Below are positions 8,961 through 18,301 of a stretch of 64,000 nucleotides of DNA, piece by piece. A program made the translations under genes and the position numbers. The notes below the pieces were generated by a model that saw nothing but the letters and a program-made list of their open reading frames with translations, did no database searches and was not told the DNA's origin. The DNA lies in the NCBI RefSeq assembly GCF_030169785.1, contig NZ_CP125854.1, positions 744,001 to 808,000 of the forward strand, read 5' to 3'. The DNA comes from Bdellovibrio sp. 22V (lineage in GTDB: Bacteria > Bdellovibrionota > Bdellovibrionia > Bdellovibrionales > Bdellovibrionaceae). Numbering within the stretch: the stretch's first letter is position 1; each line of letters starts with the position of its first letter.

Positions 8961-9206
8961 TTACTTTTTGCCGTAACGTTTTTTGAAACGATCGATACGA
9001 CCTTCAGTATCCATCACACGTTGCTTACCAGTGAAGAACGGGTGAGATGCAGAAGAGATCTCAACTTTAATAAGAGGATATTCTTTGCCGTCTTCCCATT
9101 TAACAGTTTCGCTAGAGTGAAGAGTGGAAGTTCCCAAGAAAGAGAAATCGCAAGAGATATCTTTAAATACAACAGTATTTACTTTTGGATGTAGGTTTTG
9201 TTTCAT
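8961..9206 (-). CDS. rpmE2: 50S ribosomal protein L31 type B
   Basis: L31 sits in the ribosomal central protuberance and bridges the subunits. The 81 residues carry the type B signature: [11 protein letters not shown] at the N-terminus, WEDGKEYPL and [15 protein letters not shown] in the middle, FKKRYGKK at the end. The CxxC zinc ligands of type A L31 are missing (a single Cys), so this is the zinc-independent form. It starts at the ATG at 9206 and ends at a hairpin. Confidence 0.95.
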   Translation of the reverse strand: MKQNLHPKVNTVVFKDISCDFSFLGTSTLHSSETVKWEDGKEYPLIKVEISSASHPFFTGKQRVMDTEGRIDRFKKRYGKK

Positions 9207-9399
9207 GACCTGATTCCTTCTAAATAATCAAAAACTATGGTCTTAAGATGTAAGGGTTTAACACAGTGGGTCCCCCGTGTCGAGCATTAATCGCTGCTTT
9301 TTTTGGCAACAAACACCTTGCAGATGGGGCCCTTATGTTTCAAAATATCCTCGTATTTTCAAGGCTTTATCTTAATACTTTAGTAGGAGCTGTTCGTTC

Positions 9400-10107
9400 A
9401 TGAAAAAGGCCACTGTGATCGAAATTCCGGACTTTAAGGGCTTCTCTCCCGAGGCCTTTCGCTTTCTGCGCTCTCTGAAAAAGAACAATCGCCGTGAATG
9501 GTTTCAGCCGCGAAAAGAGGACTACCAACGCTTGGTCCATCTACCGATGATGGGGCTGATCATGGAGCTGGGTGAGGTCTGTCGCGGTTTCGCTCCCGAA
9601 GTTCCGTTCAACCCGCAAAGAAATATTCTGCGCGTTTATCGCGACACTCGCTTTGGCAAAGATAAAACGCCCTACAAAACTTTTGTGGGCGCCAGTTTTC
9701 CGTACGGAAATTTCCCGAAAACCGTGGATAGCACCGGACTCTACATGCAAATAGAACCGGGAGAAGTTTTCATCGGTGGTGGCTTGTGGAAGCCCTCTTC
9801 TTTACAGCTGCGAAAAATCCGTCAGTTTATGCTGCAAGATCCAGATGCTTTCTTAGAGATCATCGAGGATAAAAATTTTAAAAAGCATTTTGGTAGCATT
9901 CAGGGAGAAAAACTCAAAACCACTCCGCGAGGGATTTCTCCGGATCATCCTCTTGTTGAATATTTACGCCTTAAACAATTCTTTATCTCGATCAGCCTCC
10001 CCGAGGACGCTGCTCTTAAAAAAGATCTTCCCAAAAAGATTGCCGCGGAATTCAAGCTGATGATGCCGCTTTTACGCTGGCTCAACAAATCGCAAAGAAT
10101 GTGGTGA
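9400..10107 (+). CDS. DUF2461 family protein
   Basis: Soluble protein of 235 residues matching the DUF2461 (TIGR02453) family. The conserved core is visible: an N-terminal FLRSLKKNNRREWFQPRK segment, then NILRVYRDTRFGKDKTPYK and the following Gly/Phe-rich beta region. Biochemical function of the family is unknown. A TAGGAG ribosome site precedes the ATG at 9400. It is followed closely by a small secreted protein gene on the same strand. No signal peptide. Confidence 0.85.
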   Translation: MKKATVIEIPDFKGFSPEAFRFLRSLKKNNRREWFQPRKEDYQRLVHLPMMGLIMELGEVCRGFAPEVPFNPQRNILRVYRDTRFGKDKTPYKTFVGASFPYGNFPKTVDSTGLYMQIEPGEVFIGGGLWKPSSLQLRKIRQFMLQDPDAFLEIIEDKNFKKHFGSIQGEKLKTTPRGISPDHPLVEYLRLKQFFISISLPEDAALKKDLPKKIAAEFKLMMPLLRWLNKSQRMW

Positions 10108-10188
10108 TTTGCCATTTACTTGATTACAGAGGGGAAACTTGAGAACTTCCTGCAGTTGATAGAAAGTGCGCTTCATCGGAGGTTTTCA

Positions 10189-10539
10189 ATGAAAGCACTT
10201 TTGATTCTGGCTCTTTCACTTATGTCGGTATCTGCTTCGGCAGAAAGTATTTACTGCACATTCACGGAGCCCTTCTTAACAGTCACATACAACTCGGAAA
10301 CAAACAAAATTCGCGTGGACTCGGCCGAGCACGGCTCTGCGGAAACAACAGCGCACGTGATTTTCAAATCCGGCGGAATTTTGCACATTGACGCTGAGGG
10401 AATCACTCAGTACCTCGAAGTGAATCTTACAAAAGAAGGTTCCGACGGAATGTCTGACGCGATTTATCCCTTTGAAGGAAAGATCAGTGAGCTTCTTGTG
10501 GGCGGCTGCGAAACCGACACTCTGAAAAAACGTCAATGA
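10189..10539 (+). CDS. Small secreted protein of unknown function
   Basis: The reading frame is open further upstream, but the ATG at 10189 is preceded by a CGGAGG ribosome site and starts a clear Sec signal peptide (MKALLILALSLMSVSASA, cut before ES). The mature ~98 residues contain two cysteines (one near the start, one near the end) that could form a disulfide, and alternating polar/hydrophobic segments suggesting a small beta-rich periplasmic domain. I do not recognise the family. Confidence 0.7.
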   Translation: MKALLILALSLMSVSASAESIYCTFTEPFLTVTYNSETNKIRVDSAEHGSAETTAHVIFKSGGILHIDAEGITQYLEVNLTKEGSDGMSDAIYPFEGKISELLVGGCETDTLKKRQ

Positions 10540-10596
10540 CGTTGACCGGGCTTCTTTAGGTTCCTAATATCAGCCTTTATTTGGAGGAATGATTCT

Positions 10597-11364
10597 ATGA
10601 CTAAGAAGCCCTTTATGAACTTCACAGTGGATCACATGACGATGCTTCTGCATCCGAAACTGTACACTCTTTCCTATGCTGTGTTCCGCATTATCTTCGG
10701 CACAACTCCCGACGACCTTCTTTATGAAAAAAAGCGTGCTGGTAAAAATGGTGCGAAAGATGTTTCCATGACTTACGCAACTCGCGTGGGTGAATGGCAA
10801 CCTCGCGGCGACAAAGATCCTCTCAACACGATCTTTGCGATTGTTCAACCTTCCGAGCCAGAGGGAACTCCTTCCCACGTTCGTCAAATGTTGGATGGCC
10901 ATGAAAACGTCGCGCACTTGCAGCACGTGGCTTTGCGTACGCCGGATTTGATTGCTTTCCACAAACATTGTGTTGAGCGCGGCGTTCAGTTCGTAACTCC
11001 AATCTTGAAAGACGATCACGAAAACTTGATCCAAGTTTTCTCTGGTGAGTGGTTCTTGCCGGGTGGAAAGCCATCTGGATTCTTCTTTGAGTTCTTGCAA
11101 CGCGATCCAAGCGATAATGAACTTGCCCAAATTCAAAAAGCCAACAAACAAAGCTGGTTCCGTGATGAAACATTCTTGGGACTTTACGACGAAAAAGAGC
11201 GTGAGTACCAATCAGGAAAAGTTCTTTCCTTCCTTTCTCCTGAGCTTTTCAACGCCATCATGGAGAAAATCGGTCACAAACAAGTTTTCGAAATCACAGA
11301 GCAAGACCTCAACGAAGTTGAACAACTCATGCTCGACATGACAGCAAAAGCCAACAAAGCCTAA
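10597..11364 (+). CDS. VOC-fold protein like the catalytic half of 4-hydroxyphenylpyruvate dioxygenase
   Basis: Predicted cytosolic 255-residue protein of the vicinal oxygen chelate superfamily. Its layout matches the C-terminal half of HPPD and keeps the 2-His-1-Glu iron triad at equivalent places: H13 (FTVDHMTM), H110 (HLQHVALRTPDL) and E165 (FFFEFLQRD). The N-terminal VOC domain of true HPPD is missing and the last ~70 residues are a helical extension of unknown role. A non-heme iron oxygenase role is an inference; the substrate is unknown. A GGAGG site lies upstream of the ATG. A strong terminator follows. Confidence 0.7.
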   Translation: MTKKPFMNFTVDHMTMLLHPKLYTLSYAVFRIIFGTTPDDLLYEKKRAGKNGAKDVSMTYATRVGEWQPRGDKDPLNTIFAIVQPSEPEGTPSHVRQMLDGHENVAHLQHVALRTPDLIAFHKHCVERGVQFVTPILKDDHENLIQVFSGEWFLPGGKPSGFFFEFLQRDPSDNELAQIQKANKQSWFRDETFLGLYDEKEREYQSGKVLSFLSPELFNAIMEKIGHKQVFEITEQDLNEVEQLMLDMTAKANKA

Positions 11365-11400
11365 GAAAAAGGTACCAGGTATCTTTTTCCCATTCTCAAT

Positions 11401-11430
11401 AAAAAAGGGAGTCTCGCGACTCCCTTTTTT
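11401..11430. terminator. Bidirectional terminator between the VOC gene and rho
   Basis: Perfect 13-bp stem AAAAAAGGGAGTC (11401-11413) and GACTCCCTTTTTT (11418-11430) with the loop TCGC. The symmetric A/T tracts allow termination of both converging genes. Confidence 0.9.
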
Positions 11431-11472
11431 TATTTCAAATCTAATTTCCAATCTCCAATGTCCAATGCTCCA

Positions 11473-13206
11473 CTAGCCAGGACCAGACATTGCCTTAAGG
11501 AAGTCGGTGTTTGTCTTCGTGCCTTGAACTTTGTCGATCAAGAATTCCATCGCATCAACGACGTTCATTGGCGCCAAAACTTTTCTCAAAACCCATAGGC
11601 GATTGAGATCTGCTCTTTCAACCAACAAGTCCTCTTTACGAGTACCCGATTTGTTGATGTCCATACAAGGGAAGATACGTTTTTCCATAAGCTTACGATC
11701 CAAGTGGATCTCGGCGTTACCTGTACCCTTAAATTCTTCGAAGATAACCTCATCCATACGAGAACCCGTGTCGATCAACGCTGTTGCGATGATAGTCAAA
11801 GATCCACCTTCTTCAATGTTACGAGCCGCACCGAAGAAACGTTTTGGTTTATGAAGGGCGTTGGAATCCACACCACCCGACAAGATTTTTCCAGAAGGAG
11901 GAACAACCGTGTTGTAAGCGCGCGCCAGACGAGTGATGGAATCAAGCAAGATAACCACGTCATGCTTGTGCTCAACCAGACGTTTTGCTTTTTCGATAAC
12001 CATCTCTGCAACTTGAACGTGGCGAGTTGGTGGTTCGTCGAATGTTGACGATACAACTTCACCTTTTACAGTACGTTGCATGTCAGTCACCTCTTCCGGA
12101 CGTTCATCGATCAATAGAACGATCAACTTCACTTCAGGGTGATTGTGCGTGATAGCGTTAGCAATTTGTTGCATCAAAACTGTTTTACCAGTTCTTGGAG
12201 GTGCCACGATCAATGCACGCTGACCTTTTCCAAGCGGAGCCATCAAGTCCACAACGCGTGTCGTGTACTCGCCAGGGCTGTGCTCAAGTTTCAGTCTTTC
12301 ATTTGGATAAAGCGGAGTTAAGTTGTCGAAAAGGATTTTATCTTTACCCTTTTCCGTCGTCTCGAAGTTCAAAGAATCAACTTTGAGAAGTGCGAAGTAA
12401 CGCTCACCCTCTTTTGGCGGACGAACAGTACCAGTCACAGTATCACCTGTTCTTAAACCGAAGCGGCGAATTTGTGATGGGCTGACGTAGATATCATCCG
12501 GACCTGGAAGATAGTTGTAATCTGGAGAACGCAAGAAACCGTAACCGTCAGGCAAGATTTCAAGAACGCCAGAACCATAAATGTCCTGACCCAGCTTCGC
12601 AGCACGTTTCAAAATTTCAAAGATCATATCCTGACGGCGAAGGCCGGCAGCGTTTTCAATTTTTAATTTTGTCGCAAGCTCTGTGAGCTGAGTGATGTTT
12701 TTAGATTTAAGGTCTTTTGAAGAAAGCCATGTTTTTTCTTCATCAGTCAGTTGAATGTCAGCCAAATCAACTTCTTGAGTTTGTGCCGGTGGAGTGGATT
12801 GTGCTTCATCAGAAGGTTGGCCTTCGTCACCACGGTGTCTGTCTTGACGGAAGTCACGGCGTTGATTGCTGCCGTTGCTGCCATGACGGTGACCGCGGTC
12901 ACGGTCGCGATCGCGATCGCCACGGTTGTCTCTATCTCTATTGTCTCGGTTGTGAGGGCGGAATTCGCGGCGTTGGTGTTGCTGTTGTTGCGGTCTTTCT
13001 GGACGACTTTCTTGCGGAGCTGCAGAAGGTGTTGCAGTTGCTTCAGGGGCCGCGGCGGCTGGAGCCGTTTCAGTTGCAGGAGCGGAGGTTGGCGCTGGAG
13101 CCATTGCTTCTGCAGTTTCTTGAGCTGTTGGAGCAGCTTCTTCGACGTTTTTAGTGCGGGTACGCTTTTTAACTACCTCAACGCCTTGATCTTTAGGTTC
13201 AGACAA
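11473..13206 (-). CDS. rho: Transcription termination factor Rho with long disordered N-terminus
   Basis: Hexameric RNA-dependent ATPase that ends transcription. Of 577 residues, 1-148 are a low-complexity insert-free tail: Pro/Ala-rich (35-66), Gln-rich (73-77), then an Arg/Asp/Asn/Gly-rich tract (80-130). The usual Rho core follows: N-terminal helical domain (~155-205), RNA-binding cold-shock domain with GYGFLR (221-226), Walker A APPRTGKT (335-342), the Q-loop region with [21 protein letters not shown], and a complete C-terminus. E. coli Rho has 419 residues. The tail is likely a disordered RNA- or condensate-forming segment, by analogy with other long-tailed Rho proteins. It has its own upstream region of 385 bp. 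Confidence 0.96.
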   Translation of the reverse strand: MSEPKDQGVEVVKKRTRTKNVEEAAPTAQETAEAMAPAPTSAPATETAPAAAAPEATATPSAAPQESRPERPQQQQHQRREFRPHNRDNRDRDNRGDRDRDRDRGHRHGSNGSNQRRDFRQDRHRGDEGQPSDEAQSTPPAQTQEVDLADIQLTDEEKTWLSSKDLKSKNITQLTELATKLKIENAAGLRRQDMIFEILKRAAKLGQDIYGSGVLEILPDGYGFLRSPDYNYLPGPDDIYVSPSQIRRFGLRTGDTVTGTVRPPKEGERYFALLKVDSLNFETTEKGKDKILFDNLTPLYPNERLKLEHSPGEYTTRVVDLMAPLGKGQRALIVAPPRTGKTVLMQQIANAITHNHPEVKLIVLLIDERPEEVTDMQRTVKGEVVSSTFDEPPTRHVQVAEMVIEKAKRLVEHKHDVVILLDSITRLARAYNTVVPPSGKILSGGVDSNALHKPKRFFGAARNIEEGGSLTIIATALIDTGSRMDEVIFEEFKGTGNAEIHLDRKLMEKRIFPCMDINKSGTRKEDLLVERADLNRLWVLRKVLAPMNVVDAMEFLIDKVQGTKTNTDFLKAMSGPG

Positions 13207-13591
13207 ACAGATTCTCCTTGTGGGATTTTATAAAGAAAATAAAGAACGATAACTTTGAAAAGAATGATCCGATTGGATTTATGTATAAGTTCTGCCACCA
13301 CTGTCCTAAGGAACGGGTGTTCTTGTCAATCGAAAAGCGGTGAAATGGAGTGAAGATTCTAATAATTCTTGCCGTCTCAAATTGGTTCATCATTTTATGA
13401 GTTCTCCTAGGGGCCCAAAGACATGTTTATAAAAAAGTGAGGATAATCAAATGTTTAAATATGAGCCACGCTAAGTCTAGTTTCACGAGAATTTGCTCTT
13501 ATTTAATGAAAAAGACCTCGACCCCCTATTAATTTTTCGTAAGTAATACCGAAAGGATAGGTATCCATTTTTTAAGCACAAGGAGTCTAAA
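13207..13591. other. Divergent intergenic region between rho and the PilZ gene
   Basis: No convincing ORF or RNA gene. It must hold the divergent promoters of rho and the PilZ gene. The part next to rho is A/T-rich; a 5' leader-like stretch before the PilZ gene contains ATACC (13547-13551) and GGTAT (13560-13564), which could pair. An AAGGAG ribosome site stands before the GTG at 13592. No clear sigma-70 or sigma-28 consensus was found by eye. Confidence 0.5.
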
Positions 13592-13960
13592 GTGGAGGAT
13601 ACATTAAATGTTCCGGCACCAAGAACCCCTCTAAACCTCGAGGTTTCCTTCAAACGCAATTACGCACGAGAAGAGACAAAAGGCACGCTTAAGAACATCA
13701 GCATCACGGGAGCCTTTCTTGAGTTTACTGGCGGTGAAGTACGCGCCAACGAAAAGCTAAATCTGATGTTTGTCGTTGCAGGTCGCGAGCGCAAAGTTGC
13801 AGCTCATGTGATCTGGACAAACTCAGCAGGTTGTGGAGTGAAATTCATGCCTGTAAATAACAGAGACGTGCAAATCGTCGACGACTTGATCTACTTCGTA
13901 GAGAACAGCCGTAACGACCGTCGCTCTGTTATGGATACTATCTTCAAAAAAGTAGGATAA
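13592..13960 (+). CDS. PilZ-domain protein
   Basis: A 122-residue single-domain protein resembling PilZ, the cyclic-di-GMP receptor fold. The NISITGAFLEF segment (about 36-46) corresponds to the conserved (D/N)xSxxG element, followed by a beta-barrel pattern (LMFVVAGRERKVAAHVIW, GCGVKFMPV). The N-terminal RxxxR ligand motif is not clear: only a single KRNYAR region is seen, so nucleotide binding is uncertain. Start is GTG at 13592 with AAGGAG upstream. Monocistronic, closed by a terminator. Confidence 0.75.
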   Translation: MEDTLNVPAPRTPLNLEVSFKRNYAREETKGTLKNISITGAFLEFTGGEVRANEKLNLMFVVAGRERKVAAHVIWTNSAGCGVKFMPVNNRDVQIVDDLIYFVENSRNDRRSVMDTIFKKVG

Positions 13961-13989
13961 GTATCTTTGTAGTCCGTTTTAAAACACCA

Positions 13990-14023
13990 AACCCACATCT
14001 CTTCGAGGTGTGGGTTCTTTTTT
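13990..14023 (+). terminator. Rho-independent terminator after the PilZ gene
   Basis: AACCCACATCT (13990-14000) pairs with AGGTGTGGGTT (14005-14015), one G-T pair, followed by CTTTTTTTG. The stem sequence AACCCACATC is nearly the same as in the terminator after ligA. Confidence 0.85.
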
Positions 14024-14030
14024 GTCGTTA

Positions 14031-15404
14031 TTAAGTTCCGACGTGTGTATTATCCATCGCTTGTTGTTCAAGCTCTTTTTGTTTTCTTTTCTTTCTCATC
14101 ACGATGAGAACTGCAAGACCTGCTGCTGACAAACCAACCACTGACAAAGCAAGAGTTGTGTCGTTATCCATTCCTTGCGGAGCTTCTTCAGCCATTTGCG
14201 GAGCTGGCGCCGGTGGGTTCACAGCTTCCACTGGAGGTGGTGGCGGTGGAGCCATTTGTTCTTGCGCTAGATCTTGTGGAGGAGGAGGTGGCGGAGCCAT
14301 TTCCATTCCAGGCTGCTCAGGCATTGGCGGAGGAGGAATTTCTCCTTGCGCTTGTTGCGGAGGCATCATCTCTTCAGGTGCTGGCGGAGCCGGCATTGAA
14401 GGAGCTTGTGGTTCTTGCATTGAACCCGCTACCTCTTGGTGAGCCATTTGTTGTTGCTGCTGAGAAGGAGCCGCTGCAACCGCGCCGCCTCTCCAGAAAC
14501 GAAGTTCCGTTCCTTCAGCAATGTTTCCTTTAGAGTCTACAGAATTGCTCGACCAAACTTCTTTCCATGCATTGTCGTAACCCAACAAATCTTTGGAAAC
14601 TTTTCTGATATTGTCGCCAGGTCTTGCAACATACATTTCAGGCGCAACGCCATTATCTTCGTAATAAGTGATCATTCTTGAAGAATCATCAGGACGATTT
14701 GGAGAATTGTAATAAACTTTATCGCCAGGTCTTACATCACGAGATTTATAAGTAGGATTTCCTTTTTTCAACTCAGCTGTTTTATCAGCGCCGTAGATCA
14801 TTTGGCTGATGCTAGCCAAAGAATCGCCAGGGCGTGCAAAGTAAACTGTGTTGTACCAAGTTTTTCCAACCTTCCAAGGAGCTGTCGCAACTTTCTGAAG
14901 AGGAATATTGGCTTTCTTTGGAGCTTCTTCGCCGCTTTCAACAACTGTTGTTGTTGAAGTTTCTGTGTGCGTGGAGCTTTCAACCATCGTTGTATTATCA
15001 GGTACCGTTGGAGCTGTCTCTGTCACAGTTGTTGATGGAGCATCGACAGGAGGAGTGATTTCTGTTGTCTCTGCAAACGGATCTGCTGGAAGTGTCTCTG
15101 TGCTTGTCGCAACGTCGGTCTTTTCCGTTGTCGCTTGATCTTCGCCTACAGTTGTTTCGGTAGTCGTTGTCGTCGTTTCCGTCGTTGTTGTAGTTTCGCC
15201 TAGAGCATCTTCAGGAAGTTGGTCGCTTGCCAACGAATCATCACCAGCGATTTCAAGAGCTTCATCGCCTTCGAGCTTTTCAAGATCCGCAGAATCCATA
15301 TCTGCTGCGACTTCTGCGTCAGATTGGCTATCTTTGGACGTACAGCTTGTTAGCTGGAATCCCAGACTTAAGCACGCTAGTAAGATAACGAATTTTTTCA
15401 TCAT
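14031..15404 (-). CDS. LysM lipoprotein with proline-rich linker and C-terminal membrane helix
   Basis: A 457-residue exported protein. Signal peptide with lipobox LTSC (Cys21, Thr at +2, which by the E. coli rule predicts the outer membrane). Residues 22-165 are acidic then very Thr-rich. Two LysM-like domains follow: ~187-234 (VYFARPGDSLASIS) and ~257-305 (MYVARPGDNIRKVS), expected to bind peptidoglycan. Residues 308-411 are Pro/Gln/Met-rich. A single hydrophobic helix (417-436) then a basic tail (RKKRKQK) ends the protein. Lipid anchor at one end and helix at the other suggest a link across the envelope. SD AAGGA precedes the ATG at 15404. Monocistronic. Confidence 0.85.
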   Translation of the reverse strand: MMKKFVILLACLSLGFQLTSCTSKDSQSDAEVAADMDSADLEKLEGDEALEIAGDDSLASDQLPEDALGETTTTTETTTTTTETTVGEDQATTEKTDVATSTETLPADPFAETTEITPPVDAPSTTVTETAPTVPDNTTMVESSTHTETSTTTVVESGEEAPKKANIPLQKVATAPWKVGKTWYNTVYFARPGDSLASISQMIYGADKTAELKKGNPTYKSRDVRPGDKVYYNSPNRPDDSSRMITYYEDNGVAPEMYVARPGDNIRKVSKDLLGYDNAWKEVWSSNSVDSKGNIAEGTELRFWRGGAVAAAPSQQQQQMAHQEVAGSMQEPQAPSMPAPPAPEEMMPPQQAQGEIPPPPMPEQPGMEMAPPPPPPQDLAQEQMAPPPPPPVEAVNPPAPAPQMAEEAPQGMDNDTTLALSVVGLSAAGLAVLIVMRKKRKQKELEQQAMDNTHVGT

Positions 15405-15521
15405 GTCTTCATCCTTGAGTGATGCTATGAAACATACTGTTTCAGTAAAGCGTTATTAACAATCTAAAACACAAGATCGAAGGCGTGCAAACACTAATAA
15501 AAAGTCCCTGGACTTAGGGAC

Positions 15522-15989
15522 CTATGGGACTTTCAGCTTGCTGCCAATTTTAATCTTGTTTTTGTCAAACCAGCCTTTGCTCATTTCAAGAGCGTACTTG
15601 GCCGGCTTTGCGCTGGGATAAGAGGGTAGAGCCGCTTCAGGAACACCTTTTCCCGATTTCATTTCTTGGATGTCGATCAGCGTTCCGTTTTTATCGAAGT
15701 AGGCAATAGAGAGATCAATCAAAGTATTCTTCATCCAGAAAAATCTTGTCTCTTCATTTTTAAAGATGAAAAGCATTCCCTCGTTTTCTGGCAATTTATC
15801 TCGAAACATCAAACCGCGTTCGTGTTGATCGGGTGTTTCCGCCACCTCCACGACCAAAGTCTTAGCTCCCAGTTTGATCGTCTTCTTCTGAAAGTCAGCG
15901 GCGTTAGCGGAGAAAACTACAAAGCTCGCAAAAAGGACCGTAAAAACGAACGCCCACTTATTTTTTAAACATTTCAAGAGCAACCCCAT
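15522..15989 (-). CDS. Exported DUF192 protein
   Basis: A 155-residue protein with an N-terminal signal sequence or anchor (hydrophobic 12-30, cut likely after SANA-A). The rest is a DUF192 domain with its hallmark segments: ERGLMFRDKLPENEGMLFIF, then RFFWMKNTLIDLSIAYFD. The family is widespread and its function is not established. The gene overlaps the 3' end of ppx by 32 bases and is the last gene of the gatCAB-ppx operon. Confidence 0.88.
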   Translation of the reverse strand: MGLLLKCLKNKWAFVFTVLFASFVVFSANAADFQKKTIKLGAKTLVVEVAETPDQHERGLMFRDKLPENEGMLFIFKNEETRFFWMKNTLIDLSIAYFDKNGTLIDIQEMKSGKGVPEAALPSYPSAKPAKYALEMSKGWFDKNKIKIGSKLKVP

Positions 15990-16866
15990 AACGAACTCCT
16001 TTTGTGGAGACGATCATTCCCGAAAGACCCAAGGCCTCAATGACAGATAATAATATAGAGGCGCCAGCATATATAATGTCAGCACGGCCTCCTAGACCAT
16101 ATTTGTTCTTCTTTTCTTCAACGGTCGTATTGGCAAACTCGTCGACCCAATACTGCAAACGTTCTTTTTTCAAGAAAAAGCCATCCACTTTTTTCTCGTC
16201 GAATCCGCCCACTTCGATGGCCACCAAAGAAGTCGGTGTTCCAGCCACCGCGATGATTTGATCGATCGGATGCTTTTTTAGTTCCGGAAGAATCTTTGCG
16301 ATCTGCTCTTGAATATATTGAACAAGCGTTGTGCGTTCGTTATTTGGAACTGGCTGTGTGCTAATGAATTTTTCAGTGAGGCGAACTCCGCCGATATTTA
16401 AGCTCTCTCCGAAAAAGATTTGCGATCCTCTTCCAGAGATAAGTTCCGTTGATCCGCCACCGACATCAATGACCAAAGATGTTTTTTTATTGTCATTAAG
16501 TCCCGCGGTTGCGCCTTGATAAGTAATGCGCGCTTCATCTTCTCCGGGAATGATTTCTATAGGGATACCAAGGTCTTCGCCGATTTTAAAAAGCTCTCGA
16601 CCGTTTTTCGCGTCGCGGGCTGCTGATGTTGCCATCGCAAGAATCTTATCCACTTTCTGCGCATCAATTTCTTTTTTAAATTCGGTCAGACATTGGCGTG
16701 CTCTTGCCAAAGCGTCGGGATGAAACTCTCCCGTTTTGTCGACTCCCTGACCTAAACGCACAACCTGAACAAGGTCTTTATGAACTTTTGTGATGCCGTT
16801 TTCTGTGCCTTCCGCAATCAGGCACAGAAAAGTATTTGTTCCCAGATCTAAAGCCGCAACTTTCAT
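15958..16866 (-). CDS. ppx: Ppx/GppA family exopolyphosphatase
   Basis: Actin-like ATPase-fold phosphatase that hydrolyses polyphosphate and/or pppGpp. At 302 residues it has just the two-lobed catalytic core without the C-terminal HD domain of E. coli Ppx. Visible motifs are the phosphate-1 loop AALDLGTNTFLCLIAE (4-19), phosphate-2 loop IDVGGGSTELI (near 137-147) and a late Gly-rich motif (GGRADIIYAGASIL). It begins one base after the gatB stop. Preference between polyphosphate and pppGpp cannot be told from sequence. Confidence 0.92.
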   Translation of the reverse strand: MKVAALDLGTNTFLCLIAEGTENGITKVHKDLVQVVRLGQGVDKTGEFHPDALARARQCLTEFKKEIDAQKVDKILAMATSAARDAKNGRELFKIGEDLGIPIEIIPGEDEARITYQGATAGLNDNKKTSLVIDVGGGSTELISGRGSQIFFGESLNIGGVRLTEKFISTQPVPNNERTTLVQYIQEQIAKILPELKKHPIDQIIAVAGTPTSLVAIEVGGFDEKKVDGFFLKKERLQYWVDEFANTTVEEKKNKYGLGGRADIIYAGASILLSVIEALGLSGMIVSTKGVRYGVALEMFKK

Positions 16867-16867
16867 C

Positions 16868-18301
16868 TTATTTTAACTTCTCCTGAAGAATCTTATTAAC
16901 GAGTTCAGGATTTGCTTGGCCTTTTGAAGCCTTCATCACTGCACCCACGAAAAATCCAAAAAGGTTTTTCTTCTTACCTGTCTTATGATCTTCCACATTT
17001 TGCGCATTTGCAGCTAAAACTTCGTCGATGATCTTTTCCAAGGCCGCCGGATCAGAAATCTGGACAAGGCCTTTTTCTTTGATGATCACTTCTGGATCTT
17101 TACCTGAGTCCCACATCTCCTGGAAAACGGTTTTCGCAATTTTTCCTGAGATCGTCCCTTTATCAATCAAAGCAATCATTCGACCTAACTGTTGGGGTTT
17201 GATCGGGGAGTCTTTAATTTGTTTATTTGCCTGATTTAACTCGCGCAAAAGCTCTGTCATAATCCAGTTTGAAGACGCTTTAAAATTTTTGGATTCAGTT
17301 GCCGTCGCCTCGTAGAAATCTGCCAGGTCTTTTTCCGTTGTCAAAACCGTTGCATCATATTCTGGAAGGGCGTGTTCGTCTTGAAAGCGTTTTGCTCTGG
17401 CGATGGGAAGCTCTGGCAGCTCTTTGCGGAACTGCTCAATCATCGAGTCGCTTACAATCACAGGCAATAAATCCGGATCGGCAAAGTAGCGATAGTCCTG
17501 CGCATCTTCTTTTGTGCGCATCGAGAACGTGCGGTTTTTATCCGGGTCCCAGAGGCGAGTCTCTTGAATGATCTTTTCGCCCCTTTCAACGGCATCAATC
17601 TGACGTTCGATTTCGTACTCAATCGCCTTTTCCACGAAACGGAAAGAGTTGACGTTTTTAATTTCAACTTTTGTTCCGAATTGTGTTTCGCCGATCTTGC
17701 GTACAGACACGTTACAGTCGCAGCGCATGGAACCTTCTTCGAGGTTGCCGTCGCAAACATCCAAGTAACGAACAATTTGGCGGATGTTTCTCGCATACTC
17801 CGCCGCCTCAACAGGCGTTCTTATGTCTGGACCGGAAACGATTTCAAGAAGAGGAATGCCCGAGCGGTTGTAATTGATAAGTGTGTATTCACCATGGTGA
17901 GTGGACTTGCCGGCGTCTTCCTCCATGTGAGCACGGGTGATAGAAACAGTTTTTGATGTGTCGCCGACTTTGAATGTGATGGTTCCATTTTCACATAGAG
18001 GCTGATCATATTGAGAAATCTGATAACCCTTGGGAAGATCCGGATAAAAATAGTTCTTACGAGCGAAAATAGATTTGCGACGAATATCGCATCCCAACGC
18101 GAGGCCGGTTTTGATCGAATACTCGATCGCTTTCTTATTCACAACGGGCAAAGTTCCAGGCATACCCACGCTGACGGGAGAAGTATTTTCGTTGTCTCCC
18201 GCATTGAATGTCGTTGGATCCGCGCAAAACATCTTTGTGGCAGTGCTTAGTTGCACGTGAATTTCAATACCGATGACGGCTTCATAACCTCTAGATGACA
18301 T
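16868..18301 (-). CDS. gatB: Asp-tRNA(Asn)/Glu-tRNA(Gln) amidotransferase subunit B
   Basis: Kinase/transamidase subunit of GatCAB, which converts Glu-tRNA(Gln) and/or Asp-tRNA(Asn) to the amide form. Full length at 477 residues. Family marks are YEAVIGIEIHVQL at the start, CRADPTTF-like segment (FCADPTTFNAG), KNYFYPDLPKGYQISQYD, and GSMRCDCNVSVR, then a C-terminal YqeY-like helical tail (from ~330). The 5' end overlaps gatA by 11 bases. The presence of gatCAB implies indirect charging of at least one of tRNA-Gln and tRNA-Asn. Confidence 0.97.
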   Translation of the reverse strand: MSSRGYEAVIGIEIHVQLSTATKMFCADPTTFNAGDNENTSPVSVGMPGTLPVVNKKAIEYSIKTGLALGCDIRRKSIFARKNYFYPDLPKGYQISQYDQPLCENGTITFKVGDTSKTVSITRAHMEEDAGKSTHHGEYTLINYNRSGIPLLEIVSGPDIRTPVEAAEYARNIRQIVRYLDVCDGNLEEGSMRCDCNVSVRKIGETQFGTKVEIKNVNSFRFVEKAIEYEIERQIDAVERGEKIIQETRLWDPDKNRTFSMRTKEDAQDYRYFADPDLLPVIVSDSMIEQFRKELPELPIARAKRFQDEHALPEYDATVLTTEKDLADFYEATATESKNFKASSNWIMTELLRELNQANKQIKDSPIKPQQLGRMIALIDKGTISGKIAKTVFQEMWDSGKDPEVIIKEKGLVQISDPAALEKIIDEVLAANAQNVEDHKTGKKKNLFGFFVGAVMKASKGQANPELVNKILQEKLK

